A stretch of DNA of 64,000 nt. It comes from CAVPJC01 sp963705155. GTDB taxonomy: Bacteria; Chloroflexota; Anaerolineae; Anaerolineales; UBA4823. The notes under the pieces are model-generated. The model did not search any database, was not told the origin of the DNA, and was given only the letters and a program-made list of their open reading frames with translations. Location: contig CAVPJC010000020.1 of assembly GCA_963705155.1 (NCBI GenBank), forward strand, positions 209,280-273,279. The letters run 5' to 3'. Position 1 is the first letter of the stretch. Every line of letters starts with the position of its first letter. This document shows positions 55,224 through 64,000 of the stretch, one piece after another. Made by a program: the position numbers and the translations under genes.

Positions 55224-56757
55224 CTATTTTGCGTAATCGACGGCGCGTGTTTCGCGGATAACCGTCACTTTGATCTGCCCGGGATATTGCATCGATTCTT
55301 CGATATTCTTGGCAATATCGCGTGCCAGGCGAATGGAATCCAGATCATCGATATCTTCGGGTTTAACGAAGATGCGTACCTCGCGCCCGGCCTGCAGAGC
55401 GTAGCTCTGGGAAACGCCTTTGAAGGAATTGGCAATGTCTTCGAGGGCGCGCACACGCTTGATGTACTGCTCCAGGCTCTCCCGGCGGGCGCCGGGGCGG
55501 GCGCCTGAGATGGCGTCGGCGGCTTCAACAATGGCGGCCTCAACGCTTTCCTGTTCCACTTCGTGGTGATGGGAGGCGATGCAGTTCAGCACTTTGGCGT
55601 TGACACCGTAACGCCGGGCAAATTCGGCGCCGATCTGCGCATGGGTGCCTTCGATGTTATGATCCATGGCTTTGCCCAGGTCGTGCAGCAAGGCGCCGGC
55701 TTTGGAAACTTCCACATCAGCGCCCAGCTCAGCAGAGATCACCGCCGCCAGGCGGGCGGTCTCCACGGCGTGATCCAGCTGGTTTTGACCGTAGGAGGTG
55801 CGGAATTTGAGCCGCCCGAGCATTTTGGTTATCTCCGGGTGCAGTCCGTTTACACCGGCGTCGTAAGCAGCCTGTTCGCCTGATTCGGCAATGACGCGGT
55901 CAACTTCTTTTTGCTCGTTTTTGAGCACTTTCTCGATGTGGGCCGGATGGATACGACCATCCAGCACCAGCTTGCCCAGGGCGCGGCGGGCTACCTCGCG
56001 GCGCACCGGATCGAAACACGAGATGGTGACCGCTTCAGGGGTGTCATCGACGATGACATCCACGCCGGCGGCCTGCTCGAATGCATGGATATTGCGCCCG
56101 TTGCGTCCGATGATGCGGCCCTTCATCTCATCGGCGGGCAGGGAGACCACCGAGGTCGTGACCTCGGAGACATGGTCGGAGGCCACGCGCTGGATGGCAG
56201 CCGTGATAAGGTTGCGGGCGCGGGCATCGCCTTCTTCGCGGGCTTCGGCTTCGATCTGGCGGATGATACGAGCCATATCGTTGCGGGCATCTTTTTCAAC
56301 TTCGGCCAGGAGAATGCCGCGCGCCTCTTCCAGGCTCATGTTCGAAATGCGCTGGAGCTCTTCCATTTGCGTGGAGTACAACTTTTCCACGTCGTTGGCG
56401 CGCTTATCCAGCGCGCTCTGGCGTTTGTTGATCAACTGTTCGCGTTTTTCGAGACGATCGGTGCGAATATCCAGTTCTTCGCGCCGCTTGGCCAGGCGGT
56501 CTTCCTCGCGGTTGAGCTCAGTGCGCCGGCGTGCTGATTTCTGAATCGGCGGTCTGACGCAGTTCCAGAGCCTGGTTTTTTGCCTGCAGCTCGATATCAC
56601 GTGAGCGTTTTTTGGCGCTTTCAACCAGGCTGTCAGCTTCGGCTTTTTCTTTTTGCAGGGCTTTTTCGGCAAGGTTTTGTTTAATCAGGTAGCCAATGCC
56701 GATACCCAAAGCCAAAGCAATCAAGGTGATGGGTAACCAGATCCAAAATCCATTCAT
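55224..56757 (-). CDS. rny: Ribonuclease Y, one frameshift
   Basis: 510 residues. N-terminal membrane helix WIWLPITLIALALGIGIGYL then a long coiled coil (KKRSRDIELQAKNQALEL ... RREELDIRTDRLEKREQ). The KH domain is MKGRIIGRNGRNIHAFEQAA and the HD domain is ALLHDLGKAMDHNIEGTHAQ. The frame breaks by one extra base near 56535, in the coiled coil. Endoribonuclease that starts mRNA decay at the membrane. The ATG is 2 bp after the recX stop. Confidence 0.93.
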
Positions 56758-56759
56758 GC

Positions 56760-57422
56760 TCAATCTACCTCTTCATCAATACTTGTCTCAGTCTCTTCAT
56801 CGGTGTGCGTTTCTGCCCACACACGGGCGGTAACGGGCAGCGGCAGTCTCGTGGCTGAAACCGCGACGCGCCAGGAAGGCGTACATCTTTACTCGAAAAT
56901 CCCGCCACTCCAGGTTTCGCAGCTTGCGGGTGTGGCCGAGGGCAGCCTGATAAGCCAGAGCTTCATCATCGACCTGCTCAATCGCTTCCTGGATGTCCTG
57001 GTTATCCAGCCCCTTACGGCGCAGCTCAAAAGCCAGCATCCGGCGGCTGCGCGGCCGGAACAGGTGCGATTTTCTGCCCATGTGCGGGCAAAGCGACTGT
57101 CGTTCAGCAGCCCGTTCTTTTCCAGCCGAATCAGGATTTCATCACTGATTTCCGGGGCGATGCTGTGTTGGTTAAGGTGCCGGATTATTTCTGCCCGTGA
57201 ACGCTCTCGATAACTCAGAAAGTTCAGTGCAAGCTGGTAGGCAACTTCTACGCCGTCCTGAGCACCCAGCTCGGCGATTTTTTCTTCGGTGAGTTCCTGC
57301 CCTAAAAACAACCACGCGCCGACGATCCGCGCCACCCCGAAGGCAAATTGACCATCCAGGTACACATTGATACGCTGGTGGTTGCGTTTTTGTGCCTTCA
57401 GGGCAGTGATCTTGCGCGGCAT
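56760..57422 (-). CDS. recX: Regulatory protein RecX, frame broken twice
   Basis: About 220 residues. MPRKITALKAQKRNHQRINV, YLDGQFAFGVARIVGAWLFL, ALNFLSYRERSRAEIIRHLN and KNGLLNDSRFARTWAENR read in one frame. Near 57090 the frame changes and FRPRSRRMLAFELRRKGLDN follows. Near 56835 it changes again, giving VTARVWAETHTDEETETS. RecX limits RecA filaments. The ATG 57422 has GGAG upstream. Forms an operon with rny. Confidence 0.85.
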
Positions 57423-58027
57423 ATCTCCATTGCAAAATTAATACAGCCGTGACCTATACAGGCGGATCACGGCTGCAGCTTACAAGAATCGATTATCTCA
57501 GTTGTAATGCTTTACAGAACAGTTTCAGCAAACGGTGTAATATTTGCCGGGTTTGTGAGGCTACGATCCGATCGGATCATAGCATGAACTGTCCTCATGC
57601 TGTAAGGTGCTGGCGATTATGGACCAGTATCAGGCATCATTCTGTGTGTTACCATTGCTGCCGTTCTGCTCTTCAGCAGGCGGTCCTCCCATCCATTTAA
57701 TGCACCAAAAACTTCAGAAGAACTGAGATCGTATCCGGTATTGCGTAAATCGTTCCGAGCCGTGTCCGCGCCGATAAATCAAAATAGATAAAATTGCGCG
57801 GGAAGCGTAATATTTTATTAACGTATTAATTATACATGATAAGTGCCAATCTGTTGCAAATCAATTGAGCTGAATTCGAAATATACGCAATAACACGCCG
57901 GTTATCCATCCAGATGGTGACAAACTTAACTATGCTAAACAAGAAATATGCGCGATGATAGGTAAGCCAGTCATTGATGGATGATGATCCATCCAAGTAC
58001 ACCAATTTTCACCAAAAGGAGAAAAAT
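57423..58027. other. 605-bp intergenic region between recX and maeB
   Basis: AT-rich, no gene or tRNA seen. Holds three inverted repeats: CAGCCGTGA/TCACGGCTG (57444-57452/57467-57475) near the recX start, the perfect palindrome GATCCGATCGGATC (57566-57579), and GATGGAT-GATG-ATCCATC (57976-57993) 34 bp before maeB, which looks like an operator. The two genes are divergent, so both promoters must lie here. Confidence 0.5.
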
Positions 58028-60302
58028 ATGAGCAAAATCACCCGTGAAGATGCCCTTGAGTACCATCACCTGGATGGTAAGCCTGGGAAGATCTCGGTGG
58101 TGCCTACCAAACCGATGGAGACCCAGCGAGATTTAGGCCTGGCCTACACCCCCGGGGTTGCTGTGCCGGTGTTGGAGATTGAAAAAGACGCAGAATTGGC
58201 ATACGAGTACACCTCGAAGGGGAACCTCGTAGCGGTGCTGTCGAATGGGACTGCTATCCTGGGCCTCGGCGACCGGGGTGCGCTGGCTTCCAAACCGGTG
58301 ATGGAAGGCAAAGGTGTTTTGTTTAAAAAATTTGCCGATGTGGATGTATTTGATATCGAGGTTAACAGTCACGATCCTGAGGTGGTGATCCAGGTCGCGG
58401 CTGCCATCTCGCCGACCTTTGGTGGCATAAATCTGGAGGATATCAAAGCGCCAGAGTGTTTCTATATCGAAGAGACGCTCAAGGCAATGCTCGATATTCC
58501 GGTGTTTCACGACGACCAGCATGGCACAGCCATCATTTCTGGCGCCGCCCTGATGAACGGCCTTGAGGTGATTGGCAAACGCATGGCCGATGTGAAGAAT
58601 CACGATTTCGGGCGCAGGAGCCTCGGCCATCTCTTGCGCAGAGTTAATGGTGCGTTTAGGCGCAACGCGGGAGAATATCCTGCTGGTCGATACCAAAGGC
58701 GTGGTTTATAAAGGCCGCACGGAGGGGATGAATAAATATAAAGAACGCTTTGCCCACGACACAGACAAGCGCACGCTGGCAGAAGCGGTGCGCGACTCGG
58801 ATGTGTTTTACGGTCTATCGATTGCCAACATCCTGACCCCCGAGATGGTCAAAACTATGGCGGAGCGCCCATTGATCTTCGCCATGGCAAACCCTGATCC
58901 TGAAATTAGATATGAGCTGGCAAAAGAAGCACGCCCGGACGCTATCGTAGCGACCGGTCGATCGGATTACCCGAACCAGATCAATAATGTCCTGGGTTTT
59001 CCTTTTATCTTCCGTGGGGCTCTGGATGTGCGCGCCAAAGCCATCAACGAAGAAATGAAAGTGGCAGCCTCGCACGCCCTGGCCGCTTTAACCAAAGAAG
59101 ACGTCCCTGACAGTGTCCTGCGCGCTTACGGGCTGGAAAGCCTGAAATTTGGCGACGATTACATCATTCCAAAACCGCTGGACCCACGAGTATTGTTGTG
59201 GGAAGCGCCGGCAGTAGCAAAAACCGCCATGGAGACGGGTATGGCGCGCAAACATATTGATATCGATGAGTATCGTGAGGAGCTGGCTTTCCGCCAGGGT
59301 TATGGAGAACAGGTGCGCCATTACATCATGCACAAGGCGCAGAGCTGTCCCAAAAAGAAGCGAATCGTTTTTGCTGAGGGTGAAGAAGCCAAGATTATCC
59401 GCGCAGCCGCGCAGGTGTTGGATGAAGGCATAGGAACACCGATTTTGTTGGGCCGACCGGATGTGATCAAAGAAAAAATAACAGTTCTGGGCCTGGACTG
59501 CTGCCCGGAAATTGTCGACCCGGCTAGGTTTGAGCGGATTGATGAATACGTGGGCGGCTTTACGAGCTCCGCCAGCGCAAAGGCATGGCTCAGAAGGATG
59601 CCCGGAAGAAGGTGCGTGAGCCCAATATCTTTGGCCCGCTGATGGTGAAGATGGGCGACGCCGATTGCTGCGTTTCCGGTCTGACGTACGATTATCCGGA
59701 GGTGATCCGGCCTGCGCTGCAGGTTCACCACACAGCGCCGGGCGTACGCCGGGCGGCCGGAGTTTACATCATGATTGTTGGCAAACGCACTTTGCTTTTC
59801 ACCGATGCCACCGTTAATATCGATCCCAGCGCTGAAGATCTGGCTGAGATTGCCTGCCTGTCGGCGGGTTTTGCCCGCCAACTGGGGATGGAGCCGCGCG
59901 TGGCTATGCTGTCTTTCTCCAATTTTGGCAGCACACCGCATCCCTTATCTGATAAGGTGCGCAAAGCTGTGGAAATGGTCAAGCAGCGCTGTCCTGATTT
60001 TGCTGTGGATGGCGAGATGCAGGCGGATACCGCCGTGATGCCGGATATCATCAATGACCGCTATCCTTTCAGCCAGGTGCAGGATGCCAATGTGCTGGTA
60101 TTCCCCTCGCTGGAATCGGCCAACATTGCCTATAAGCTGCTGGCCCGCCTGGGGAATGCGCCAGGCGATCGGGCCGATCTTGCTGGGCATGGGGGCGCCG
60201 GTACATGTGCTGCAGACGGGTGATGAAGTGCGCGATATCGTCAATATCGCTGCGGTGGCGGTGATGGACTCGATAGAAACGCGACGGCTGCGAGTAGCCT
60301 GA
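58028..60302 (+). CDS. maeB: NADP-dependent malic enzyme with phosphotransacetylase-like domain (MaeB type), three frameshifts
   Basis: About 757 residues. Malic domain: GLAYTPGVAVPVLEIEKDAE, VLSNGTAILGLGDRGALASK, VFHDDQHGTAIISGAAL; NAD-binding part IFAMANPDPEIRYELAKEA. The C-terminal third is PTA-like: RIVFAEGEEAKIIRAAAQVL, YDYPEVIRPALQVHHTAPGV, VFPSLESANIAYKLLARLG. Decarboxylates malate to pyruvate; the PTA half usually regulates by acetyl-CoA and is inactive. Breaks near 58620, 59575 and 60165. GGAG lies 6 bp before the ATG. Confidence 0.92.
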
Positions 60303-60324
60303 GTTTTGTGAGGGACTATTTCTC

Positions 60325-60354
60325 GGGGTGCGGGTGAAAGAACGCCCGCGCCCC
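60325..60354 (+). terminator. Probable terminator of maeB
   Basis: GGGGTGCGGG (60325-60334) pairs with CCCGCGCCCC (60345-60354), one G-T wobble, loop 10 bases. No clear T-run follows (TGCTATTT). Confidence 0.55.
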
Positions 60355-60457
60355 TGCTATTTAAGCTGGAATGGCGTGGCAAAATGCCTGCCTCTCCTCC
60401 CGTGAGGATTTTGTTTGTGGTAGGATTGGGGGCAAAAATGAAATCCTGGAGGCGCAA

Positions 60458-60958
60458 TTGTCTGAAGTTACCCGTATATGTTTTGTGTGTCTGGGCAATC
60501 ATTGTCCGCAGCCCGCTGGCAGAGAATTTATTCCGGCAGCTTGCCAGCCAGGCGGGCGTAAGCCACAAATATGAAGTTGATTCGGCCGGCACAGCGGCCT
60601 GGCACGTGGGTAAATCGCCGGATGGACGTATGCGACGGGTGGCGAGCGCGGCACGGTTTGCACTACGATGGCTCGGCGCGGCAGTTCGTGCGGAGTGATT
60701 TTGAGCGCTTTGACCTGATTGTGGCGATGGACCTGGAAAATCGCAGTGATTTACTGCGCCTGGCGCGCACTCCCGGTGAAGAAGTGAAAATCCATTTGCT
60801 ACGTGAGTTCGATCCATCGGGTGGAGCGAGGGCAGCGGTCCCCGATCCTTATTACAGCGGCATCGACGGCTTTGAAGAAACCTTTGAAATCGTTAGATCG
60901 CTCCTGCCGAAACTTGTTGGATGCCCTGGAAATGGGTTCGCTGCAGTTAATCAAATGA
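60458..60958 (+). CDS. Low-molecular-weight protein tyrosine phosphatase, frameshifted
   Basis: 166 residues when reassembled from three frames. TTG 60458 with GGAGG upstream starts LSEVTRICFVCLGN. One extra C near 60508 hides the active-site loop C-L-G-N-H-C-R-S, followed by PLAENLFRQLASQAGVSHKY and EVDSAGTAAWHVGKSPDGRM. A second break near 60640 precedes GLHYDGSARQFVRSDFERFD, and a third near 60918 gives the true end LLDALEMGSLQLIK. The PDPYYSGIDGFEETF block keeps the catalytic Asp. Overlaps the fructosamine kinase start (ATGA). It could dephosphorylate ribulosamine 5-phosphates, as proposed for this gene pair. Confidence 0.82.
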
Positions 60959-61821
60959 ACACACCTGTTCCCACGCCGGTTGAAGATTGGCTGCTGTTGC
61001 ATGGTTTTGGCGCGGTGCAAAGCATAATCCCGGTAGGGGGTGGGTGCATAAGCAACGGGGCGCGCCTGAAAACGGCCTCAGGCGGGTCTTTTTTTCTGAA
61101 GACAAACGGGACCGCGCCGGAAAATATGTTTGAATGTGAAGCCGAGGGGTTGGTCGCGTTGCGTGTTGCCGGCGGGCCACGCCTGCCGGAGCCGCATGTG
61201 TGGGGAAAGGGTTTCCTTTTGATGGAAGACCTTCACCCCGCCCTGCGCGGCGCCAATTATTGGCCCGATTTTGGCCGCCGTCTGGCTGTGCTGCACAACC
61301 AGGTAAATGACGAGTTTGGCTTTCCGCGTGATAACTTCATCGGAAGCACGCATCAGCCCAACACCTGGATGACGGATGGGTTCGAGTTTTTTGCCGAACA
61401 GCGCCTGCTTTTCAAGACGCGCCTGGCAGACGCAGGCGGTTTACTGCAAAGCCGTGAAGTGCGCCAGGTGGAGAGCCTTGCCGCCCGCCTGCCAGAGCTG
61501 GTTCCTGTCCAACCGGCCTCGCTGATCCACGGTGACTTGTGGAGCGGCAATGCCATCACCGATCGGAACGGCGCGCCCGCGTTGATTGATCCGGCGGCGC
61601 ACTATGGCTGGGCCGAAGCCGAGCTGGCAATGACTGCGTTGTTCGGTGGTTTTCCAGATGGGTTTTACGCAGCTTATATCGAAGAGCGGCCTCTTGTAGG
61701 TGGTTGGCAGCAGCGCTTGCCCGTTTATAACCTGTACCACCTGCTCAATCACCTCAATCTGTTTGGAGGCAGCTACCAGATGGAGGTTTTGAGGATCCTG
61801 CACCGCTACGCAGGCTCTTGA
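60955..61821 (+). CDS. Fructosamine/ketosamine kinase family protein
   Basis: 288 residues, intact. NTPVPTPVEDWLLLHGFGAV, IPVGGGCISNGARLKTASGG and FFLKTNG bind ATP. SLIHGDLWSGNAITDRNGAP is the catalytic loop and LIDPAAHYGWAEAELAMTAL the metal-binding segment. Phosphorylates sugar amines on glycated proteins so that they fall off. The gene overlaps the phosphatase by 4 bp; an apparent fused frame across both results only from a frameshift. Confidence 0.88.
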   Translation: MNTPVPTPVEDWLLLHGFGAVQSIIPVGGGCISNGARLKTASGGSFFLKTNGTAPENMFECEAEGLVALRVAGGPRLPEPHVWGKGFLLMEDLHPALRGANYWPDFGRRLAVLHNQVNDEFGFPRDNFIGSTHQPNTWMTDGFEFFAEQRLLFKTRLADAGGLLQSREVRQVESLAARLPELVPVQPASLIHGDLWSGNAITDRNGAPALIDPAAHYGWAEAELAMTALFGGFPDGFYAAYIEERPLVGGWQQRLPVYNLYHLLNHLNLFGGSYQMEVLRILHRYAGS

Positions 61822-61846
61822 CGCGGTTTGGTGTGAGTCGGGGATC

Positions 61847-63258
61847 TTACAAGCTGAAAAACTGCTCAAATTCAGGCTGCCAGCCGGGCAGGCTGTATTC
61901 TCCTGAAGCGCGGTTCTGGATATACTCGCCACGGTAATCGCGGCGGGCAATCTGAGTCAGCGCTTGCACCAGGGCATCAATTTCTTCCAGATTGTTGTAG
62001 AGACCGAACGATGCGCGGATCAATCCGGGCATATCGGATTTGTCGCCAGCCAACATGCGCCGGCGGACATCGGCGGCCTGGTGTTTCGAAAGCCCCAGCA
62101 GGTGGAGTATATAGGGGTGGGCGCAGAAACAGCCGCTGCGGACACCAATCCCGAACTCGTAACCCAGCACAGCCGCCGCCAGGAAATGCGAAATTCCCTC
62201 CAGCTGCAAAGGGATGACCCCCAGACGCTGGCGTGCGGTGGTTGGGCTGGCATCGCCAAAAATTTGGATGCCTGGCACGCTGGCGCAGCTGCTCGAGGGC
62301 ATAGGCGGTCAGCTCGGCTTCGTGAGCAGCCACATTATCCATGCCCACTTGCCTCAAGCTGGCGGATGGCGGCCGCGAGGGCAACGGCCCCGACGGTGTT
62401 CGGGCTGCCGGCTTCGTCCCGATCCGGCGGCCCGGCCCAAACCACATCTTCCAGGGTGACAATTTCCACCGTGCCGCCGCCGCGTCATGATCGGGGTCGC
62501 CAGCTTCGAAGATATCCCGGCGGCCCACGAGCGCGCCGGTGCCAAAGGGCGCATACATTTTGTGGGCAGAAATGGTGACAAAATCCAGGTGGGCTGGGTC
62601 GTCGATGGGACGCATATCCACCGGGCGGTGCGGCGCAAGCTGAGCGCAATCCACAAGGATTATCGCGCCGGCGGCGTGGGCCTTTTCTGCCAGGCGGTGG
62701 ATCGGGTTAATGAAGCCGGTGACGTTGCTGGCGCCGGTGATGGCAACCAGCGCTACATGCCCGTTGTGATAGTGCCAGCTCGGCGTCGAAATGCGGTTTC
62801 ATCCAGGCGGCCTTCGGGCGTCAGAGCCACGTGCACCGTGTTGGCGGCGGCCCGCCAGGGTAGATCGTTGGAGTGATGCTCCATGCCGCTGGTGATGACA
62901 ATGTCTGCGCTGGTCAGTGAACGGAAAGCGGCGCGCAAGTTTGTTAACGGCTTCAGTCGTATTTTTGCCAAAGATACAGGTGTGCGGTCTGCGGGTCGGC
63001 GCCCAGAAAGCCCAGGACGATCTCGCGGGCGGTTTCGTAAGCATGCGTGGAAATCTGGCTTTTAAAACCGGTGCCGCGGTGAACGCTGCTGTAAATCACC
63101 AGGAAATCGTTGACGGCTTTTTGAACGGCTTTGAGCGGTGGGGTGGAGGCAGCATTATCCAGGTTGATGTAGCGGCGGCGCTCTCCGTTGAATAGCGGCA
63201 GTTCGGTGTCGAGCCCCACAAAAAGGTCGCGATAGGTCTGGTGAGTGGCGGTTGGCAT
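61847..63258 (-). CDS. Class V aminotransferase / cysteine desulfurase-like, many frameshifts
   Basis: About 470 residues spread over three frames with at least five breaks. PTATHQTYRDLFVGLDTELP start; YINLDNAASTPPLKAVQKAV; SVHRGTGFKSQISTHAYETA; ILVDCAQLAPHRPVDM; the PLP lysine in DFVTISAHKMYAPFGTGALV; and RSGCFCAHPYILHLLGL with the catalytic-cysteine region. The order fits SufS/CsdB-type enzymes that take sulfur from cysteine, though the closest functional relative is uncertain. No other Fe-S cluster genes are adjacent. Frame breaks probably reflect poor sequence here. Confidence 0.75.
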
Positions 63259-63353
63259 AGAGGTTCCTTTGATCAGAGATATGCTTAACAGACATTACAG
63301 AATTGTTGGGTGATTATTGCAAAATATACATGCGGATAGACCTAAAGTCATAC

Positions 63354-63382
63354 TTGCAAATAAGACAAAGTTAGTATATACT
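63354..63382 (+). promoter_or_regulatory. Promoter of the mraZ division cluster
   Basis: -35 TTGCAA (63354-63359), 17-bp spacer, -10 TATACT (63377-63382). The MraZ boxes begin 11 bp downstream of the -10, in the transcribed start, as expected for repression by MraZ. Confidence 0.75.
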
Positions 63383-63392
63383 GTGAGTGTTT

Positions 63393-63418
63393 GTGGGAGA
63401 AAGTGGGACGAAGTGGAT
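63393..63418 (+). promoter_or_regulatory. MraZ-binding direct repeats
   Basis: GTGGGA (63393), GTGGGA (63403) and GTGGAT (63413), exactly 10 bp apart. This is the spacing and core (TGGG) of the MraZ operator upstream of mraZ in many bacteria. Confidence 0.8.
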
Positions 63419-63477
63419 GAATAGTGTGAGCGCCGGTATGCTTCCGGCGTTCTGCCGTTAAGGAAGGGTTAGAACAT

Positions 63478-63917
63478 ATGTTCATGGGTAAGTACCGGCA
63501 TAATCTGGACGAAAAGGGCCGCCTCACAATACCGGCCCGCTATCGGGAATTGCTCACAGATGGCGCCTACATTACCCAGGGCTTTGATCAGCAACCTGGT
63601 GGTCTGGCCTAGCGGCAGCTTTCGAAAGATCTCCAGCGCGTCAGCCAGTTGCGGATCACCGGATCCTGAAACCCGCCTGCTGCGCCGCCTGATTTTTTCC
63701 AACGGTGAGCAGGTAGAGGTGGATCGAGCCGGGCGTATCCTGATCGCTCAGTTCTTGCGGGAAATATTCCGACCTGGATGGCGAAGTAGTAGTGACAGGC
63801 ATGGGAGATTATTTTGAAATCTGGTCTCCGAAAGCCTGGTCCGTCCAGGAGGCAGAGTTGCAAAATTCGGACGCCAATGCCCGGCGTTTTGCCGATTCGG
63901 ATCTCCCATCCGGTTAA
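63478..63917 (+). CDS. mraZ: Transcriptional regulator MraZ, frameshifted
   Basis: About 143 residues. MFMGKYRHNLDEKGRLTIPA and RYRELLTDGAYITQGFDQ start it; NLVVWPSGSFRKISSA, RLIFSNGEQVEVDRAGRILI and VVVTGMGDYFEIWSPKAWSV continue in other frames. Both AbrB-like halves (DEKGRLTIP, DRAGRILI) are visible. At least three breaks (near 63595, 63645, 63765). It represses its own division and wall cluster. ATG 63478 has AGGAAGG upstream. Confidence 0.88.
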
Positions 63918-63947
63918 TCCGGCGTATGCCCGGTCCGGGTGAATGTC

Positions 63948-64000
63948 ATGCACCAACCTGTTCTTTACAATGAAATTATACACGTTTTACAACCGCATAG
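63948..64000 (+). CDS. rsmH: 16S rRNA m4C1402 methyltransferase, first codons only
   Basis: MHQPVLYNEIIHVLQPH follows mraZ after 30 bp and matches the RsmH start (H.PVLL.E.i..L.P). An in-frame GTG at 63939 is another possible start. The rest lies beyond the window. Confidence 0.75.
   Translation, partial: MHQPVLYNEIIHVLQPH

Noticed and set aside
57423..58027. tRNA or small RNA gene in the recX-maeB gap
   Set aside because: No cloverleaf, CCA end or T-loop consensus (GGTTCGAATCC) was found; only short palindromes are visible.
60571..61821. A phosphatase-kinase fusion protein
   Set aside because: One extra base near 60918 joins the frames. The phosphatase ends LLDALEMGSLQLIK with TGA overlapping the kinase ATG.

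Overview
The window looks like a chromosomal piece of a Chloroflexota bacterium, most likely of the Anaerolineae type. This is inferred from the mix of gene families (translin-like protein, DUF3467, zinc-type S14, Cas4-like nuclease, many TTG/GTG starts, GC-rich codons) and was not tested by phylogeny. The core is an almost complete ribosomal-protein superoperon on the + strand (about 25.3-47.2 kb): rpoB, then rpsL-rpsG-fusA-tuf, the S10, spc and alpha operons (rpsJ to rplQ), truA, rplM and rpsI. rpoC does not follow rpoB, and infA is absent between map and rpmJ.

Left of it, the 1-9.9 kb segment is read leftwards. It holds a DNA methyltransferase with a candidate restriction endonuclease, a small lipoprotein, and a compact run ssb > DUF3467 > translin-like protein > membrane-anchored Cas4-like nuclease > NAD kinase > zinc-finger membrane protein > recN > BTAD/AAA regulator. 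purA follows at 9.9-11.2 kb. From 11.3 to 19.5 kb genes run rightwards: an epimerase-type threonine dehydrogenase, an S51-like peptidase with a CysRS-type tail, a decayed NACHT/FGE-sulfatase gene next to a stump of a reverse transcriptase, a beta-hydroxyacid dehydrogenase, a YitT protein, and an ECF sigma / anti-sigma / bactofilin-like membrane operon. YhhN and era (minus strand) precede rpoB.

Right of the ribosomal block are a MazG/methylase fusion, AIM24-like protein, RlmI-type methyltransferase, CBS protein, a RAYT transposase with its REP palindromes, tryptophanase, a metallo-hydrolase, recX-rny, malic enzyme (MaeB), a low-molecular-weight phosphatase with fructosamine kinase, a cysteine desulfurase-like gene, and the start of the division cluster (MraZ boxes, mraZ, rsmH).

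The most interesting locus is 13.7-15.2 kb. A CLec-fold (FGE-sulfatase) C-terminus shows the NNC codon signature expected of a diversity-generating retroelement (DGR) variable region. It is followed by a short hairpin and by about 105 bp encoding what looks like the N-terminus of a DGR-type reverse transcriptase. The NACHT half has lost its Walker A and is joined to the first 12 codons of a dehydrogenase paralogue, so this is read as a DGR relic.

Many genes, including essential ones (fusA, tuf, rplB, rplN, rny, mraZ, recN), carry reading-frame breaks, most of which resolve as single-base insertions. They are treated here as probable sequence errors. Coordinates of such genes span the whole reconstructed gene. 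No tRNA, rRNA or CRISPR array was seen.
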